Assembly (NCBI RefSeq): GCF_035918095.1
Contig: NZ_CP109137.1
Location: forward strand, 8,000,001-8,064,000
Direction: 5' to 3'
Length of the DNA stretch: 64,000 nt
Source of the DNA: Streptomyces sp. NBC_01750
Lineage (GTDB): Bacteria > Actinomycetota > Actinomycetes > Streptomycetales > Streptomycetaceae
In this document: positions 1-10,587 of the stretch, piece after piece
Position numbering within the stretch: the stretch's first letter is position 1
Layout: each line of letters starts with the position of its first letter
The notes under the pieces: model-generated
The model's input: only the letters and a program-made list of their open reading frames with translations
Database searches by the model: none
Told to the model about the DNA's origin: nothing
Made by a program: the position numbers and the translations under genes

Positions 1-149
1 TACGTACGGCCCGATGCCACCGGGGTGTGACGACGGCTTCTATTGCGACGGAGCCACCCGGACGCCGCCAAGGAGAAGGGCGATGAAGCGGGCCACGCTG
101 GTCCAGCGTCGAAGTACTCGAGACCCGGGACATCCACCGGCGTTCTGTC

Positions 150-2765
150 TCACGGTGCGGCAGGTGTCTGGTCGGCAGTCCTCGCCAACCAGCTCTCGGT
201 GCGTGCTGCGCCGAAGCTCATGAGGCCGGCAGCCGCGGCGAGTGCGATACCGGTCCACGATGGCGATGAGGTGTCCAACAGGTCTGCCAGGAAGGGTACG
301 TAGAGTGCGGCAGCGCCCAGCCCCGCCGCAGTCAGCACAGCTGCGGGCAGAAACAGATTTTGGCGCGTGAACAGTCGCTCCCGCAGCCCCAGAGCGACGC
401 CGAGCTGGGCGGCCAGCAGGGCGATGAACAGGGCGGTCTGCCACGGGCCGCCGGAGTGCCGGACCCAGAGGCTGGCAGCGAGGCTGGCTGCCGTGACCAG
501 GACCGACAGCCGCAGTACCCGCTGCCAGAGCCCGTCGCCGAGTACGTGCTGCTGAGGCGGGCGCGGCGCGCGTCGCATGGCGTGGGGTGAGACCGGTTCG
601 GCGCCCATGGCGACCCCTGTCAGACCATGAGTGAGCAGATTGATCCACAGAATCTGACCTGCTCGCAGAGGCAATGCGAGTCCGAGCATCGGGCCAATGA
701 GCATAACGAGGATTTCCGCGGCACCGCCGGCCAGCGCATAGACGAGGAACCGGCGGATGTTGGCGTAGACACGGCGGCCCTCTTCCACGGCCGAGATCAC
801 CGAGGTCAGTTCATCGTCGGCGAGGACCAGATCGGCAGCTTGGCGGGCAACTTCGGTTCCCCGGCGGCCCATCGCCACGCCGATGTCGGCCTGCCGCAGG
901 GCGGGACCGTCGTTGACGCCGTCGCCGGTCATCGCGGTGACCTCTCCGCGGGCGCGCCACGCTTGGATGATGTCCAGTTTCTGTTGAGGCGTGGTACGAG
1001 CGAAAACCCTGACCCGGGTGGGGTCCGGGATCTGTCCGGCGGCCAGCTCTTTACCGGTGGCCACGAGGCTCGGCATGGTGGCGTCAGCTCGCGTGAGGAT
1101 ACCGACCCTTTCCGCGATCGCACGGGCAGTCGCTGGGTGGTCTCCAGTGATGAGAACCGGGGTGATCCCGGCACGGCGGCAGGCTTGCACAGTCGCAGTG
1201 GCTGCTTCTTTGGGCGGGTCGCTGATGGCTGTCAGTCCCAGCAGCCGCAAGCCGCTTTCCGACTCCTCGATCGGGACAGGAATACAGGTGGACGAACCTG
1301 ACGCTATGGCCAGGACACGGTAGCCCTCGGCGGACAGGGCGGCGGCCTCCTTACGCGCATGCTCCAGTGACGCGGGACTCTCGTTCAGAAGCGCGGCGTC
1401 CAGCACCATTTCAGGTGCGCCCTTGAGGTAGATCTCGATCGTTCCCGAGGGCGTGCGGTGGATGGTGGTCATACGTTTGCGGAGGCTGTCGAACGGCACC
1501 TCGTCGATGCGGGGATGAGTTCGCGCCAACTCGTCGGGTGTACAGCCCACTTTGGCGGCGGCGGTCAGCAGGGCGGCCTCGGTTGGATCACCGAGCGGGG
1601 TCCATTGCGCGTCTGCTTCCCCGGGCGGAATCAGCGACGCGTCGTTGCACAACGCCGCTGCGATGAGCACTTCTCGTACGGCATCCCTGGTGGCGGGTAC
1701 TGAATGTCGGCCGGTCGTGAGAATTTCACCAACGGGTTCGTATCCCGCGCCCGTCAGGGTCACCGTGCCGTGGGCGGCGGTCCATACTTGTTCGACGACC
1801 ATGCGGCCATCGGTGAGGGTGCCTGTCTTGTCCGTGGCCAGTACGGTGACCGATCCCAGGGTCTCCACTGCGGACAGGCGGCGAACCACGGCGTTGCGAG
1901 CGGCCATCCGCCGCGCGCCCAGCGCCAGGCCGAGGGTGACGACGGCCGGCAGTGACTCCGGGACGGCTGCCACGACGAGGCTGATGGCCGTTACCGCCAT
2001 CGTCTCCAAGGACTGGCCGCGCACCAGTCCCAGGACGAGCACGAGGAGGCACAGCCCTACAGTGACCAGGGCCAGTACCCGGCCGAGCCCGGCCAGGCGC
2101 TCTTGGAGCGGGGTCTGTTGCTGTCGGGGGTGCAGCGAGGCGGCGATCATGCCGAGGGCGCTGCGCGGCCCGGTGGCGGTGACGGTGGCGACAGCGCGGC
2201 CACGCAGTACGACGGTTCCCGCCTGTAGTTGTCCCGTGTGCGGATCCGTTCCGTGGACGTCCTTGTCGACCGGTACGGATTCGCCGGTCAGCGCCGACTC
2301 GTCGATCAGAAGGGCAGCGGCCTGCGTGAGCGCGGCGTCAGCGGGGACGATGTCGCCCTCACCGAGTACCAGCACGTCGCCCGGGACGACGGCTGACGAG
2401 GTCACCTTATGTTCCGTCCCGCCGCGCAGTACTCGTGCGGCAGGCGCGGTCATGGCGGAGAGGGCAGCGACCGCATTGTCGGCGCGCACCTCCTGCACCA
2501 CCCCGACGGTGGTGTTGAAGAGCACGACCACACAGATGACGACTGCGTCGGCGTAGTCCCCGGTCGCCACGGTCAGTGCCACGGCCGCCAGCAGCACGAT
2601 GATCAGCGGGTCACGAAGCTGAGCGAAGATTCGGGACCGAAGCGATATCCTGCGCTGTTCGCTGAGCTCGTTGGGACCGCACTCCGCCAGCAGCTGGGAT
2701 GCCTGCTCCTGACTGAGACCTGTCCCCCGGGCGGCCCCCGAAAGGGGTGCGGACGTAAGGGGCAT
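150..2765 (-). CDS. P2A-type cation (probably Ca2+) transporting ATPase, CtpF-like
   Basis: An 871-residue P-type ATPase that would pump a cation, most likely Ca2+, across the cell membrane using ATP. In order: N-terminal cation-ATPase domain (about 10-75), first membrane hairpin, actuator domain with TGES at 160-163, M4 motif PESLP at 269-273 (SERCA-type pumps have PEGLP), phosphorylation site DKTGT at 312-316, nucleotide-binding KGAPE at 448-452, hinge GDGVND at 614-619 and a C-terminal membrane bundle. The ATG follows GGAG. Length is normal for the family. The M. tuberculosis pump CtpF of this class belongs to the DosR regulon (known). The devS/devR genes 6-9 kb away and weak DevR-like boxes upstream suggest the same here (inference). 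The ion cannot be proved from sequence. Confidence 0.9.
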   Translation of the reverse strand: MPLTSAPLSGAARGTGLSQEQASQLLAECGPNELSEQRRISLRSRIFAQLRDPLIIVLLAAVALTVATGDYADAVVICVVVLFNTTVGVVQEVRADNAVAALSAMTAPAARVLRGGTEHKVTSSAVVPGDVLVLGEGDIVPADAALTQAAALLIDESALTGESVPVDKDVHGTDPHTGQLQAGTVVLRGRAVATVTATGPRSALGMIAASLHPRQQQTPLQERLAGLGRVLALVTVGLCLLVLVLGLVRGQSLETMAVTAISLVVAAVPESLPAVVTLGLALGARRMAARNAVVRRLSAVETLGSVTVLATDKTGTLTDGRMVVEQVWTAAHGTVTLTGAGYEPVGEILTTGRHSVPATRDAVREVLIAAALCNDASLIPPGEADAQWTPLGDPTEAALLTAAAKVGCTPDELARTHPRIDEVPFDSLRKRMTTIHRTPSGTIEIYLKGAPEMVLDAALLNESPASLEHARKEAAALSAEGYRVLAIASGSSTCIPVPIEESESGLRLLGLTAISDPPKEAATATVQACRRAGITPVLITGDHPATARAIAERVGILTRADATMPSLVATGKELAAGQIPDPTRVRVFARTTPQQKLDIIQAWRARGEVTAMTGDGVNDGPALRQADIGVAMGRRGTEVARQAADLVLADDELTSVISAVEEGRRVYANIRRFLVYALAGGAAEILVMLIGPMLGLALPLRAGQILWINLLTHGLTGVAMGAEPVSPHAMRRAPRPPQQHVLGDGLWQRVLRLSVLVTAASLAASLWVRHSGGPWQTALFIALLAAQLGVALGLRERLFTRQNLFLPAAVLTAAGLGAAALYVPFLADLLDTSSPSWTGIALAAAAGLMSFGAARTESWLARTADQTPAAP

Positions 2766-2823
2766 GGTGACTCCGGTTGCTTCAAGGTGCTCATGGTCTT
2801 ACGGGCCTGGCTCAGTGGACGCT

Positions 2824-2859
2824 GGGTGCGTTGGCCGCGTCAGTTGGTACTTTGACCAC
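2824..2859. promoter_or_regulatory. Weak pair of DevR/DosR-like boxes upstream of the CtpF-like pump
   Basis: GGGTGCGTTGGCCG (2824-2837) and GGTACTTTGACCAC (2846-2859) have centres 22 bp apart and begin 59 nt upstream of the pump's ATG. Both match the island's GGGMC-N4-GGCCC pattern only partly; the second is closer to the mycobacterial GGGACTTTAGTCCC type. Spacing and position agree with the better boxes at the USP and phosphoketolase genes, which is the main reason to list it. Confidence 0.35.
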
Positions 2860-2922
2860 GTCAGTTGGAGCTGGGGTGCATCAGCGTCATGTCTCCGACA
2901 TCACGGACCGACGCCGGGGCGC

Positions 2923-5307
2923 TCAGCTGTTCCAGTTCCATTCGCTGACTTCGGGCAGGTCGGTGCCGTGCTCACGAATCCAGGCGTGGTGGCGCAGACG
3001 GACGTCCGCCATCTCCTGTCGGACTGCGGCGGCGCGTACCGCCAGCCCGGGGACGCGGTCGATGACATCCATGACGAGCCGGTACCGGTCGAGGTCATTG
3101 CGCACGACCATGTCGAAGGGCGTGGTGGTGGTGCCTTCCTCCTTGTAGCCGCGCACATGCAGGTTGGCGTGCCCGGTGCGCCGGTAGGCCAGGCGGTGGA
3201 TCAGCCACGGGTATCCGTGGTACGCGAAGATGACGGGCTTGTCGGAGGTGAACAGCGCGTCGAACTCCGCGTCCGGCATGCCGTGCGGGTGCTCCTCCTT
3301 GGGGAGCAGCCGAGCCAGGTCCACGACGTTGACGACGCGTACGGCCAGGTGGGGCAGGTGCCGGCGGAGCAACTGAGCGGCGGCCAGGATTTCCAGGGTG
3401 GGGACGTCGCCCGCGCAGCCGAGGACGACATCGGGCTCCCCGCTCTCATTCTCCGCGCCTGCCCAGTCCCAGATTCCGGCACCGCGGGCACAGTGTCCGC
3501 GGGCCTGCTCGAGGGTCAGCCAGTCGAAGCAGGGCTGCTTTCCGGCGACGACGACATTGACGTAGTCGCGGGAGCGCAGCACATGATCGGCCACCGACAG
3601 CAGGGTGTTGGCGTCCGGTGGCAGGTAGACCCGCACGACCTCGGGTGACTTGTTGAGGACGTGGTCGATGAAGCCGGGGTCCTGGTGGGAGAAGCCGTTG
3701 CTGTCCTGCCGCCATACGTGCGAGGTGAGCAGGTAGTTCAGTGAGGCGATGGGGCGGCGCCAGGGCAGGCGCCTCGACGTGCGCAGCCACTTGATGTGCT
3801 GATTGACCATGGAGTCGACGATGTGGACGAACGCCTCGTAGCAGGAGAACAGCCCGTGGCGGCCGGTGAGGAGATAGCCCTCCAGCCAGCCCTGGCAGGT
3901 GTGTTCGGAGAGGATCTCCATCACCCGGCCGTGGCGGTCCAGGTGCTCGTCGATCTCCAGGGTCCGCGCCTGCCATGCTTTGCCCGTCGCTCCGTACACG
4001 GCCTGCAGACGATTCGAGGCCGTCTCGTCCGGCCCCACCAGACGGAAATCCCGACGCTCGGCGGTGTTTTCCATGACCCCCTCCAACAGGTCGCCCAGGA
4101 CCCGGGTGGGCTCGTGCAGGGTCGTACCGGGCTTGTCGACCGGAACGGCGTACCGTTCCAGCGGCGGGATCGGCAGGTCCTGTACGAGCAGGCCGCCGTT
4201 GGCGTGCACGCTGGCCCCGAGACGCCGAGGGCCGGCGGGCACACACTCCAGCACCCGCTCGCGCGGGCGGCCGCGATCGTCGAAGAGTTCCGCCGGCCGG
4301 TAGGAGCGCAGCCACTCCTCCAACTGCCTGAGGTGGTCCGGGTTTTCGCGTACGGAGGACAGCGGCACCTGATGCGCGCGCCATGTGCCTTCCACCTGTA
4401 CACCGTCGACCTCGGTCGGCCCGGTCCATCCCTTGGGCGTGCGCAGCAGGATCATCGGCCAGCGCATGCGTTCGGTGACGCCCTCTTCGCGGGCGCCGTG
4501 CTGGATGGCGCTGATGCGATCGAGTGCGGTGTCCATGGCGCGTGCCATGGAGCTGTGCACCTGAAGGGCATCATCACCTTCGACATGCAGCGGGTCATGG
4601 CCCAGGCCACGAAGAAAGTCGTCGAGTTCGTCCCTGGGCAGGCGCGCAAGCACGGTCGGGTTGGCGATCTTGTACCCGTTCAAGTGCAGGACCGGCAGGA
4701 CCGCTCCGTCGTGGACCGGGTCGAGGAACTTGTTGGAGTGCCAGGACGCGGCCAGCGGCCCGGTCTCTGCCTCCCCGTCGCCGATGACGCAGGCGACCAG
4801 CAGACCGGGGTTGTCCAGGGCGGCGCCATAGGCATGGGAGAGCGAATACCCCAGCTCACCCCCCTCGTGGATCGATCCCGGAGTCTCCGGGGCCACATGG
4901 CTGGGCACCCCGCCGGGGAAGGAGAACTGTCGGAACAGGCGCGCCATACCCTCCGCGTCCCGGCTCACGTCCGGGTACGTCTCGGAATACGTGCCCTCCA
5001 GCCAGGAGTTGGCCAGGACGGCCGGTCCTCCGTGGCCTGGGCCCCAGACACAGATGGTGTCCTTCCCATGGTCCCGGGCCATTCGGTTGAGGTGGGTGTA
5101 GACGAGATTCAGACCGGGCGAGGTGCCCCAGTGGCCCAGCAGCCGAGGCTTGATGTGCTCCGGCTTCAATGGCTCACGGAGCAGAGGATTGGCCATCAGG
5201 TAGATCTGGCCAACGGCCAGGTAGTTCGCGGCCCTCCAATGCGCGTCCAACGCCGCCAGCTCTGCTTCATCGAGGTAGTTGGCTGATACCGGGTGAATGT
5301 CGGGCAT
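2923..5307 (-). CDS. xfp: Xylulose-5-phosphate/fructose-6-phosphate phosphoketolase
   Basis: A 794-residue thiamine-diphosphate enzyme that splits xylulose-5-P or fructose-6-P with phosphate into acetyl phosphate plus a sugar phosphate. Both family signatures are present: EGGELGY, and GDGEAETGP in the N-terminal TPP domain. It is full length, with N-terminal XFP, middle and C-terminal domains. An in-frame codon 30 residues upstream exists, but the ATG at 5307 has a clear AGAGGAG site 6 nt ahead, so I chose it. It sits 86 nt after the MgtA-type pump and 157 nt before the CtpF-like pump on the same strand. A DevR-like palindrome lies 61 nt upstream of the start. Acetyl phosphate could yield ATP by substrate-level phosphorylation under low oxygen (inference). 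Confidence 0.95.
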   Translation of the reverse strand: MPDIHPVSANYLDEAELAALDAHWRAANYLAVGQIYLMANPLLREPLKPEHIKPRLLGHWGTSPGLNLVYTHLNRMARDHGKDTICVWGPGHGGPAVLANSWLEGTYSETYPDVSRDAEGMARLFRQFSFPGGVPSHVAPETPGSIHEGGELGYSLSHAYGAALDNPGLLVACVIGDGEAETGPLAASWHSNKFLDPVHDGAVLPVLHLNGYKIANPTVLARLPRDELDDFLRGLGHDPLHVEGDDALQVHSSMARAMDTALDRISAIQHGAREEGVTERMRWPMILLRTPKGWTGPTEVDGVQVEGTWRAHQVPLSSVRENPDHLRQLEEWLRSYRPAELFDDRGRPRERVLECVPAGPRRLGASVHANGGLLVQDLPIPPLERYAVPVDKPGTTLHEPTRVLGDLLEGVMENTAERRDFRLVGPDETASNRLQAVYGATGKAWQARTLEIDEHLDRHGRVMEILSEHTCQGWLEGYLLTGRHGLFSCYEAFVHIVDSMVNQHIKWLRTSRRLPWRRPIASLNYLLTSHVWRQDSNGFSHQDPGFIDHVLNKSPEVVRVYLPPDANTLLSVADHVLRSRDYVNVVVAGKQPCFDWLTLEQARGHCARGAGIWDWAGAENESGEPDVVLGCAGDVPTLEILAAAQLLRRHLPHLAVRVVNVVDLARLLPKEEHPHGMPDAEFDALFTSDKPVIFAYHGYPWLIHRLAYRRTGHANLHVRGYKEEGTTTTPFDMVVRNDLDRYRLVMDVIDRVPGLAVRAAAVRQEMADVRLRHHAWIREHGTDLPEVSEWNWNS

Positions 5308-5367
5308 TTCGTGCTCCTCTGTAGGTGCCGAGAGGAGATTTCGGCACGGTCGGTCGGTACGGGCAGG

Positions 5368-5381
5368 CGGCCGTTGGGCCC
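5368..5381 (-). promoter_or_regulatory. DevR/DosR-like box upstream of xfp
   Basis: On the minus strand the 14-mer reads GGGCCCAACGGCCG. The arms GGGCC and GGCC(G) flank a 4-nt centre, matching the GGGMC-N4-GGCCC pattern found repeatedly in this island. It lies between the stop of the upstream pump and the xfp start, 61 nt from the ATG, nearly the same offset as the box ahead of the first USP gene. Confidence 0.55.
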
Positions 5382-5393
5382 GATGTGCTCGGC

Positions 5394-8057
5394 TCATCTC
5401 CCAACGGGGCGGGATCGGTGGTCAGGGCGGAGAGCAGTGCTGAACCGGGCAGCACGACGACGCAGGAGACGGCTGTGGCCTACCGCGCCCCGCGGCTCGG
5501 CAATTGGTGTCGGCAGCCAGCGGTAGAAGATCCGCTTACCTACCTCGATCAGGGCGAGGTAGCAGATCACCATGGCGACAAGCGCGACGAAGAAGCCAAG
5601 CGGAAGCGGTTGGAACCCGAGCCTGGCGGCCAGCGGTGTAGCGGGCAGAAGGACTCCTACGCTGACAACTCCGAGGGCGGCCAGGGTCAACGGGAGGCTG
5701 GGGTGACTTCGCCAGAACGGGATACGGCGGGTGCGGATGGCGAAGATGACCAGGGTCTGGGTGGCGAGAGACTCGACGAACCACCCGGTCCGGAACTGAG
5801 CGGGTCCGGAATGGAAGACCCACAGCATGACGCCGAATGTCGCGAAGTCGAACACCGAACTGAGCGGACCGAAGAAGATCATGAAATGGCGGATGAACCT
5901 GATGTCCCAATGCGAAGGACGGCGCAATTGCACCTCGTCGACACGGTCGGTGGGAATGGCGAGCTGGCTGGTGTCATAGAGCAGGTTGTTGAGCAGGATC
6001 TGCGACGGCAGCATCGGCAGGAAGCCGAGGAACAGCGAGGCTCCGGCGGCGCTGAACATGTTGCCGAAGTTGCTGGACGTTCCCATGAGCACGTACTTGA
6101 TGGTGTTGGCGAAGATCCGACGGCCGCCGGCGACTCCGTCCGCGAGGACATCAAGATCTTTTTCGAGCAGGATGACGTCAGCCGCGTCTTTGGCGACGTC
6201 GGTGGCCGAGTCGACGGAAATACCCACGTCAGCTGCGTGCAGTGCGAGCGCGTCGTTGACACCGTCGCCGAGGAAAGCGACGTCGTGACCGGTGGTGCGC
6301 TGGACACGCACGATGCGGGCCTTGTGCTGCGGACTGACGCGGGCGAATACCGTGGTGTGTGCGATCGCCGCTCTGAGCCGGGCATCGTCCATGGCGTCGA
6401 GGTCGGTACCGGTAATCGTGCCAGAGCTGGTGATACCGAGGTCATGGCAGACCCTGTCGGCGACGGTCGGGTTGTCTCCGGTGACGATTTTGACTGTGAC
6501 ACCGAGCCCGGCCAACCGGAGCAGCGCCGCTGCGGCGTCGGGTTTGGGCGGATCGAGGAAGACCAGCAGCCCGGCCAATTCCAGGCCGTGTTCGTCGGCA
6601 GCGGCGGGCCGGACCAGTCCTGGGGCGGATCGGGTGGCCACAGCGACCACACGGTTGCCGGCGGCGAACTCCGTAGCCAGCAGCGTGCGAGCCTGCTCGG
6701 GTACGTTCTCGCAGCGCTCCAGGACGCTCTCCGGAGCCCCCTTGGTGACCAGGACAGTCCCACCCATCGGGTCGCGGACCACGGTGGAGAACATGCGCCG
6801 CTCGTGATCGAACGGCAGCATGCCGACTCGCTGGTACACGTTCGCGTCCGCGTCTTCCGGCTGCGCGGTGGCGGCCTCCCACAGTGCCGTGTCCAGCGGA
6901 TTGCCGCCCAGGATCTGGCTGCCGTCAGCATCGACGTCGGTGCACAGCAGTCCCCACTTCAGCACCTGCTCCGGGCTCTGGCGGCCCGCGGGCAGGGCCC
7001 TCTTGAATTTGATACGGCCCTGCGTCAGCGTGCCGGTCTTGTCGGTGAACAGCACATCGACATCGCCCAGATCCTCGATGCACACCAGTCGCTTGACCAG
7101 CACTTTTTGGCGGCTCATCCGCCGCGAGCCGGCGGCCAGACTGGTGGAGACCACCGCAGGCAGTAGCTGGGGTGTGATTCCGACAGCGATGGCCAGCGAG
7201 AACAGCAGTGAGTCGATGAGCGGCTTGTGCAGCACTACGTTGATCACGAAGATCGACGTGGTCAGCGTGCCGGCCACGTACACGAGCAGCATGGAGAACC
7301 GGCGCAGCCCCCGTTGGAACTCGGTCTCCAACTGATGACCGCTCAGTCCGGCCGCGACCTTCCCGAACTCGGTCGCCGCACCGGTGGCGACCACTACAGC
7401 GCGGGCGCTTCCTGCGTGCACCACCGTGCCCATCAGCGCGCAGCAGGAGAGCTCGGCCAATGCCACGCCGACAGAGACGGCAGCGGTGTCCTTGGGGACG
7501 GGCAGTGACTCGCCGGTCAGTATTGACTCACCGCATTCCAGACCGGTTACCTCCAGCAGACGCAGATCGGCAGGCACGATGTCGCCCAGCTTGAGTTCCA
7601 CCACGTCGCCAGGCACCAGGGCCGTGACCTCCACCGCGGTAACGCGTCCGCCGCGTATCACCACGGCCTGATGGCTGATCTGTCCGTGGAGGGCTTCGGC
7701 GGCTTTCTCCGCGCGGTACTCGTTCACGAAGCCGAGCCCGACCGACAGTGTCAAGATCACGCCGATGATCACCGCATCGCTGTGGCGGCCGACGACATAC
7801 GAGATGGTCGCGGCAGCGAACAGGAGGCCCAGCAGCGGTGATCGCATCTGCCGCCACAGCACGGGCAGTACCCGGGCCTTGTGTGAGGCGACCGCATTCG
7901 GTCCCCATCGCCGCAACCGGTCAGCAACTGCTTCCGCTGAGAGGCCTTCCCTGGTCGACACCAGCTCGCGCAGGACCTCGTGGACCGGCAGGCAAGCCGA
8001 CGAGCTGATGTCGTGGACGCCGGTAGTCTGCGTCGTTGCGGGGGAGGAGCTCACCAC
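5394..8057 (-). CDS. mgtA: Magnesium-transporting P-type ATPase (P3B, MgtA/MgtB type)
   Basis: A P3B-type ATPase of about 887 residues, the family that imports Mg2+ with ATP. Visible landmarks are TGES in the actuator domain (about 181-184), M4 motif VGITPQLLP characteristic of the Mg2+ subgroup, DKTGT at about 339-343, [15 protein letters not shown], and a long C-terminal membrane bundle. The start is uncertain: no in-frame ATG is available near the 5' end. GTG at 8057 (or the next codon, 8054) and TTG at 8093 are the options, none with a good ribosome site. The gene is first in a minus-strand run with xfp and the CtpF-like pump and is divergent from devS. Two strong DevR-like boxes lie 330-365 nt upstream. 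Confidence 0.85.
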   Translation of the reverse strand: MVSSSPATTQTTGVHDISSSACLPVHEVLRELVSTREGLSAEAVADRLRRWGPNAVASHKARVLPVLWRQMRSPLLGLLFAAATISYVVGRHSDAVIIGVILTLSVGLGFVNEYRAEKAAEALHGQISHQAVVIRGGRVTAVEVTALVPGDVVELKLGDIVPADLRLLEVTGLECGESILTGESLPVPKDTAAVSVGVALAELSCCALMGTVVHAGSARAVVVATGAATEFGKVAAGLSGHQLETEFQRGLRRFSMLLVYVAGTLTTSIFVINVVLHKPLIDSLLFSLAIAVGITPQLLPAVVSTSLAAGSRRMSRQKVLVKRLVCIEDLGDVDVLFTDKTGTLTQGRIKFKRALPAGRQSPEQVLKWGLLCTDVDADGSQILGGNPLDTALWEAATAQPEDADANVYQRVGMLPFDHERRMFSTVVRDPMGGTVLVTKGAPESVLERCENVPEQARTLLATEFAAGNRVVAVATRSAPGLVRPAAADEHGLELAGLLVFLDPPKPDAAAALLRLAGLGVTVKIVTGDNPTVADRVCHDLGITSSGTITGTDLDAMDDARLRAAIAHTTVFARVSPQHKARIVRVQRTTGHDVAFLGDGVNDALALHAADVGISVDSATDVAKDAADVILLEKDLDVLADGVAGGRRIFANTIKYVLMGTSSNFGNMFSAAGASLFLGFLPMLPSQILLNNLLYDTSQLAIPTDRVDEVQLRRPSHWDIRFIRHFMIFFGPLSSVFDFATFGVMLWVFHSGPAQFRTGWFVESLATQTLVIFAIRTRRIPFWRSHPSLPLTLAALGVVSVGVLLPATPLAARLGFQPLPLGFFVALVAMVICYLALIEVGKRIFYRWLPTPIAEPRGAVGHSRLLRRRAARFSTALRPDHRSRPVGR

Positions 8058-8387
8058 AATCGACCACTGTCGGCACTTTTCCCGGTCACGCAATAGGCGT
8101 GTAAGGGGTTGATGCCGAGGAGAAGCGATTGGCGTGTGAGGCAGAATGCACGGGCTGCGTCCGCCCGATGGACAGCTTCGCCTGTACCGCCGGCCCCTTC
8201 ACGCATCACTCGCCTCCTCGGTGCAGAGTGACTGATCTGCCCGTACAGCGTGACGATCATGGACACGAACTCCTGCCCTATGGTGTTGATCCTCGGCAGT
8301 AGCCATGCGCCATCACTTCAGTGGGTGGGGGCTCATGGGCGTGGTGCCCGCCATCTCAGCCTGTGCCGTATTCGGGTTGAGGGGCGA
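8058..8387. other. Intergenic stretch between mgtA and the tandem boxes
   Basis: No convincing gene on either strand; short frames here lack ribosome sites and recognisable domains. The only structure I see is an inverted repeat CGGGC-N7-GCCCG near 8153-8169. It probably carries the mgtA promoter and leader. Confidence 0.4.
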
Positions 8388-8422
8388 GGGCCGAACGGCC
8401 TCTCCAAGGGGCCCACCGGCCC
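8388..8422. promoter_or_regulatory. Tandem DevR/DosR-like boxes between mgtA and devS
   Basis: Two 14-mers, GGGCCGAACGGCCT (8388-8401) and GGGCCCACCGGCCC (8409-8422). The second is a perfect 5-bp inverted repeat around four bases. Their centres are 21 bp apart, two helical turns, as expected for cooperative binding of a NarL-type dimer on one DNA face. The pair lies 246 nt upstream of the devS GTG and 331 nt upstream of mgtA, so which promoter it serves is unclear; it may serve both. Confidence 0.65.
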
Positions 8423-8667
8423 TGTCAGAGCGACTCGATGGCCTCTTCGCCCGACATCCCCGGCAGCATCATCCAGATCGTGGTGGGCGTCATCGAGCGT
8501 CGCAGGGCTGATGGGTTCGTGCCCCGCAGCATGCTGGGCGGTTTCGTGAACGCGGGTTCTTCGACGGCATGGATTCGTCTTGGTACGCGTGGATGCGTGC
8601 AGACCGATCCGTCCGGGGCAGGCTGGAGGAGCCAAAGGCAATGTGCCGGCGGCCTTAGGGAGACGAA

Positions 8668-10392
8668 GTGGGCGAGGACACGTATGCCGAGGGGGATACC
8701 GGGGCGGCGGCATCGCAGCTGCGGCTGGACGAGCTGCTGAACGACCCGCAGGCGCAGGCAGTCGCGCGTTCGCCCCGGGATCGCGTAGATCCGCTGCTGG
8801 AGGCGGTTCTGGCCGTCGGCAGCGACTTGGACCTTGGTGTTGTACTGCAGCAGATAGTGCAGTCCGCAGCCGACCTGGTTGATGCTCGGTACGGGGCCCT
8901 GGGCGTGATTGGTGAGGAGAATGGGCTCAGCCAGTTCATCACGGTCGGCATGGGCGACGAGACCATCGAGCAGATCGGGCCCTATCCGCAGGGCCGGGGC
9001 ATCCTGGGGCTCCTGATCCGTGAACCGCACTCGCTGCGGCTGGTCGACCTGGGCGAGCAGCCCGATGCCTCCGGCTTCCCGGCCGGCCATCCACCGATGC
9101 GGACCTTCCTCGGTGCCCCCGTCCGGGTGCGTGAGAAGGTGTTCGGCAACTTGTACCTGACCGAGAAACGGGGCGGGGCCGAGTTCGGCGCCGATGACGA
9201 AGCGGTGCTGGTCACGCTGGCCGTGGCAGCCGGGGTGGCAATCGACAATGCTCGGCTGTACGACGCCGTCCAGCGTCGGGAACGCTGGCTGATGGCCAGC
9301 GGCGAACTGACCCGTGCCCTGCTGTCCGGCATTGAACCTGCCGAGGTACTGAGGAACTTCACCGCCACCGTCCTCGAGATGGCCGACGCCGACGTGGTCA
9401 CCCTCGCCGTGCCCGTTCCTCGCACCGGCAATCTGGTGATCGAGGCCGCCGCCGGAACGGACGCGAATCGTGCCCTTGGACTGGTGTTGTCGCACACCAC
9501 CTTGGCCGGGAAGGTCTACAGCTCAGGCGAGACGATCACCACCCAGGACTGGAACGCCGACCCCCGCGCCGAACGGGACACCGCTTCCACGACCCTGGGA
9601 CCGGTCTTCCTGGTCCCCCTCGGTACGCCCGAACATGTGCGCGGTGTCCTGCAAGTCGCCCGCCACTGCGGCCGTCCCGCGTTCTCCGACGCGGCCGTGG
9701 CCATGATCGCCGGATTCGCCAACCATGCCGCTCTTGCCCTGGAGATCGCCGGACATCGGCACGACGCCGAACGCCTCCTCGTTCTGACCGACCGTGACCG
9801 CATCGCCCGTGATCTGCACGACCTGGCCATTCAGCGCCTGTTCGCCAGCGGTCTGAGCCTGCAGTCCACCCTCGCCCAGGTCGGCGACCGACCGCAGGTC
9901 GCCGAGCGCATTGCACGAGTCGTGGATGACCTCGACGACACCATCAAGGTCATCCGCTCCACCATTTACGGATTGCAACAGCGCGGTCGCCCCGAGGACA
10001 CCGGGCTGCGCTCCCGCCTGGTGGCCGAATCGAACCGGGCATCTGAGGCGTTGGGATTCGCACCTGCGCTGCGCATGACCGGGCTGCTGGACACCCTGGT
10101 CCCGCAAGCCATGGCAGACCACCTTCTTGCAGTGCTCCGCGAAGCTCTCGCAAACGCCGCCCGGCACGCCGACGCCACCGAGGTGGAGATCGCCGCCCAG
10201 GTAACCTCGGCGCACCTTACGCTGCGGGTGACCGACAACGGCCGGGGTACTGCCCCCGCGGGCGCCCACCGCAGCGGCCTGGCCAACCTCCACACCCGCG
10301 CCGAGGAACTCGGAGGAGCTCTGGTCCTTGCGCCCAATCAGCCCACTGGCAGTGTCGTGGACTGGAGCGTTCCCCTTTCGACCGACGAGTGA
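8668..10392 (+). CDS. devS: DevS/DosS-type GAF sensor histidine kinase
   Basis: A 574-residue cytosolic sensor kinase with the architecture of mycobacterial DevS/DosT: GAF-A (about 47-195), GAF-B (215-365), HisKA_3 dimerisation helix with phospho-accepting His384 in RDLHD, and a HATPase_c domain with N box (about 485-495) and DNGRG. In DevS/DosT a GAF-A histidine binds haem and senses O2/NO/CO. The matching motif here is GHPPMRTFLG with His141, so haem sensing is likely. No membrane segment is seen. GTG at 8668 follows AGGGAG. It is convergent with devR, not in an operon with it. It would phosphorylate DevR when oxygen is low (inference from family). Confidence 0.9.
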   Translation: MGEDTYAEGDTGAAASQLRLDELLNDPQAQAVARSPRDRVDPLLEAVLAVGSDLDLGVVLQQIVQSAADLVDARYGALGVIGEENGLSQFITVGMGDETIEQIGPYPQGRGILGLLIREPHSLRLVDLGEQPDASGFPAGHPPMRTFLGAPVRVREKVFGNLYLTEKRGGAEFGADDEAVLVTLAVAAGVAIDNARLYDAVQRRERWLMASGELTRALLSGIEPAEVLRNFTATVLEMADADVVTLAVPVPRTGNLVIEAAAGTDANRALGLVLSHTTLAGKVYSSGETITTQDWNADPRAERDTASTTLGPVFLVPLGTPEHVRGVLQVARHCGRPAFSDAAVAMIAGFANHAALALEIAGHRHDAERLLVLTDRDRIARDLHDLAIQRLFASGLSLQSTLAQVGDRPQVAERIARVVDDLDDTIKVIRSTIYGLQQRGRPEDTGLRSRLVAESNRASEALGFAPALRMTGLLDTLVPQAMADHLLAVLREALANAARHADATEVEIAAQVTSAHLTLRVTDNGRGTAPAGAHRSGLANLHTRAEELGGALVLAPNQPTGSVVDWSVPLSTDE

Positions 10393-10587
10393 CCCCGCCC
10401 CGGACAGCGCGGCGCGAAGTAGTGCACGGTACCCGGTGAGCGCTCAGTCTCCGCCCGTCGTAGGCCGGGCTCGGCGCCCGATGGACCGTCGACACCTCCC
10501 CGCACGGCGGCACGCGACTGACGTGGCAGGTACCGGGCGTCCCTGGGTGAAGGCTCTCTCCCGGATTGACGAGTGCCCTCCTCCGCT

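Noticed and set aside
1..149. Additional gene at the left edge
   Set aside because: No frame with a start site or recognisable motif in the first 149 bases.
8423..8667. A small gene between the tandem boxes and devS
   Set aside because: Candidate ATGs around 8509-8535 lead to very short or devS-overlapping frames without a family match.
8425..9495. Long minus-strand frame over the devS start
   Set aside because: It overlaps the conserved GAF-A domain and shows no domain of its own.
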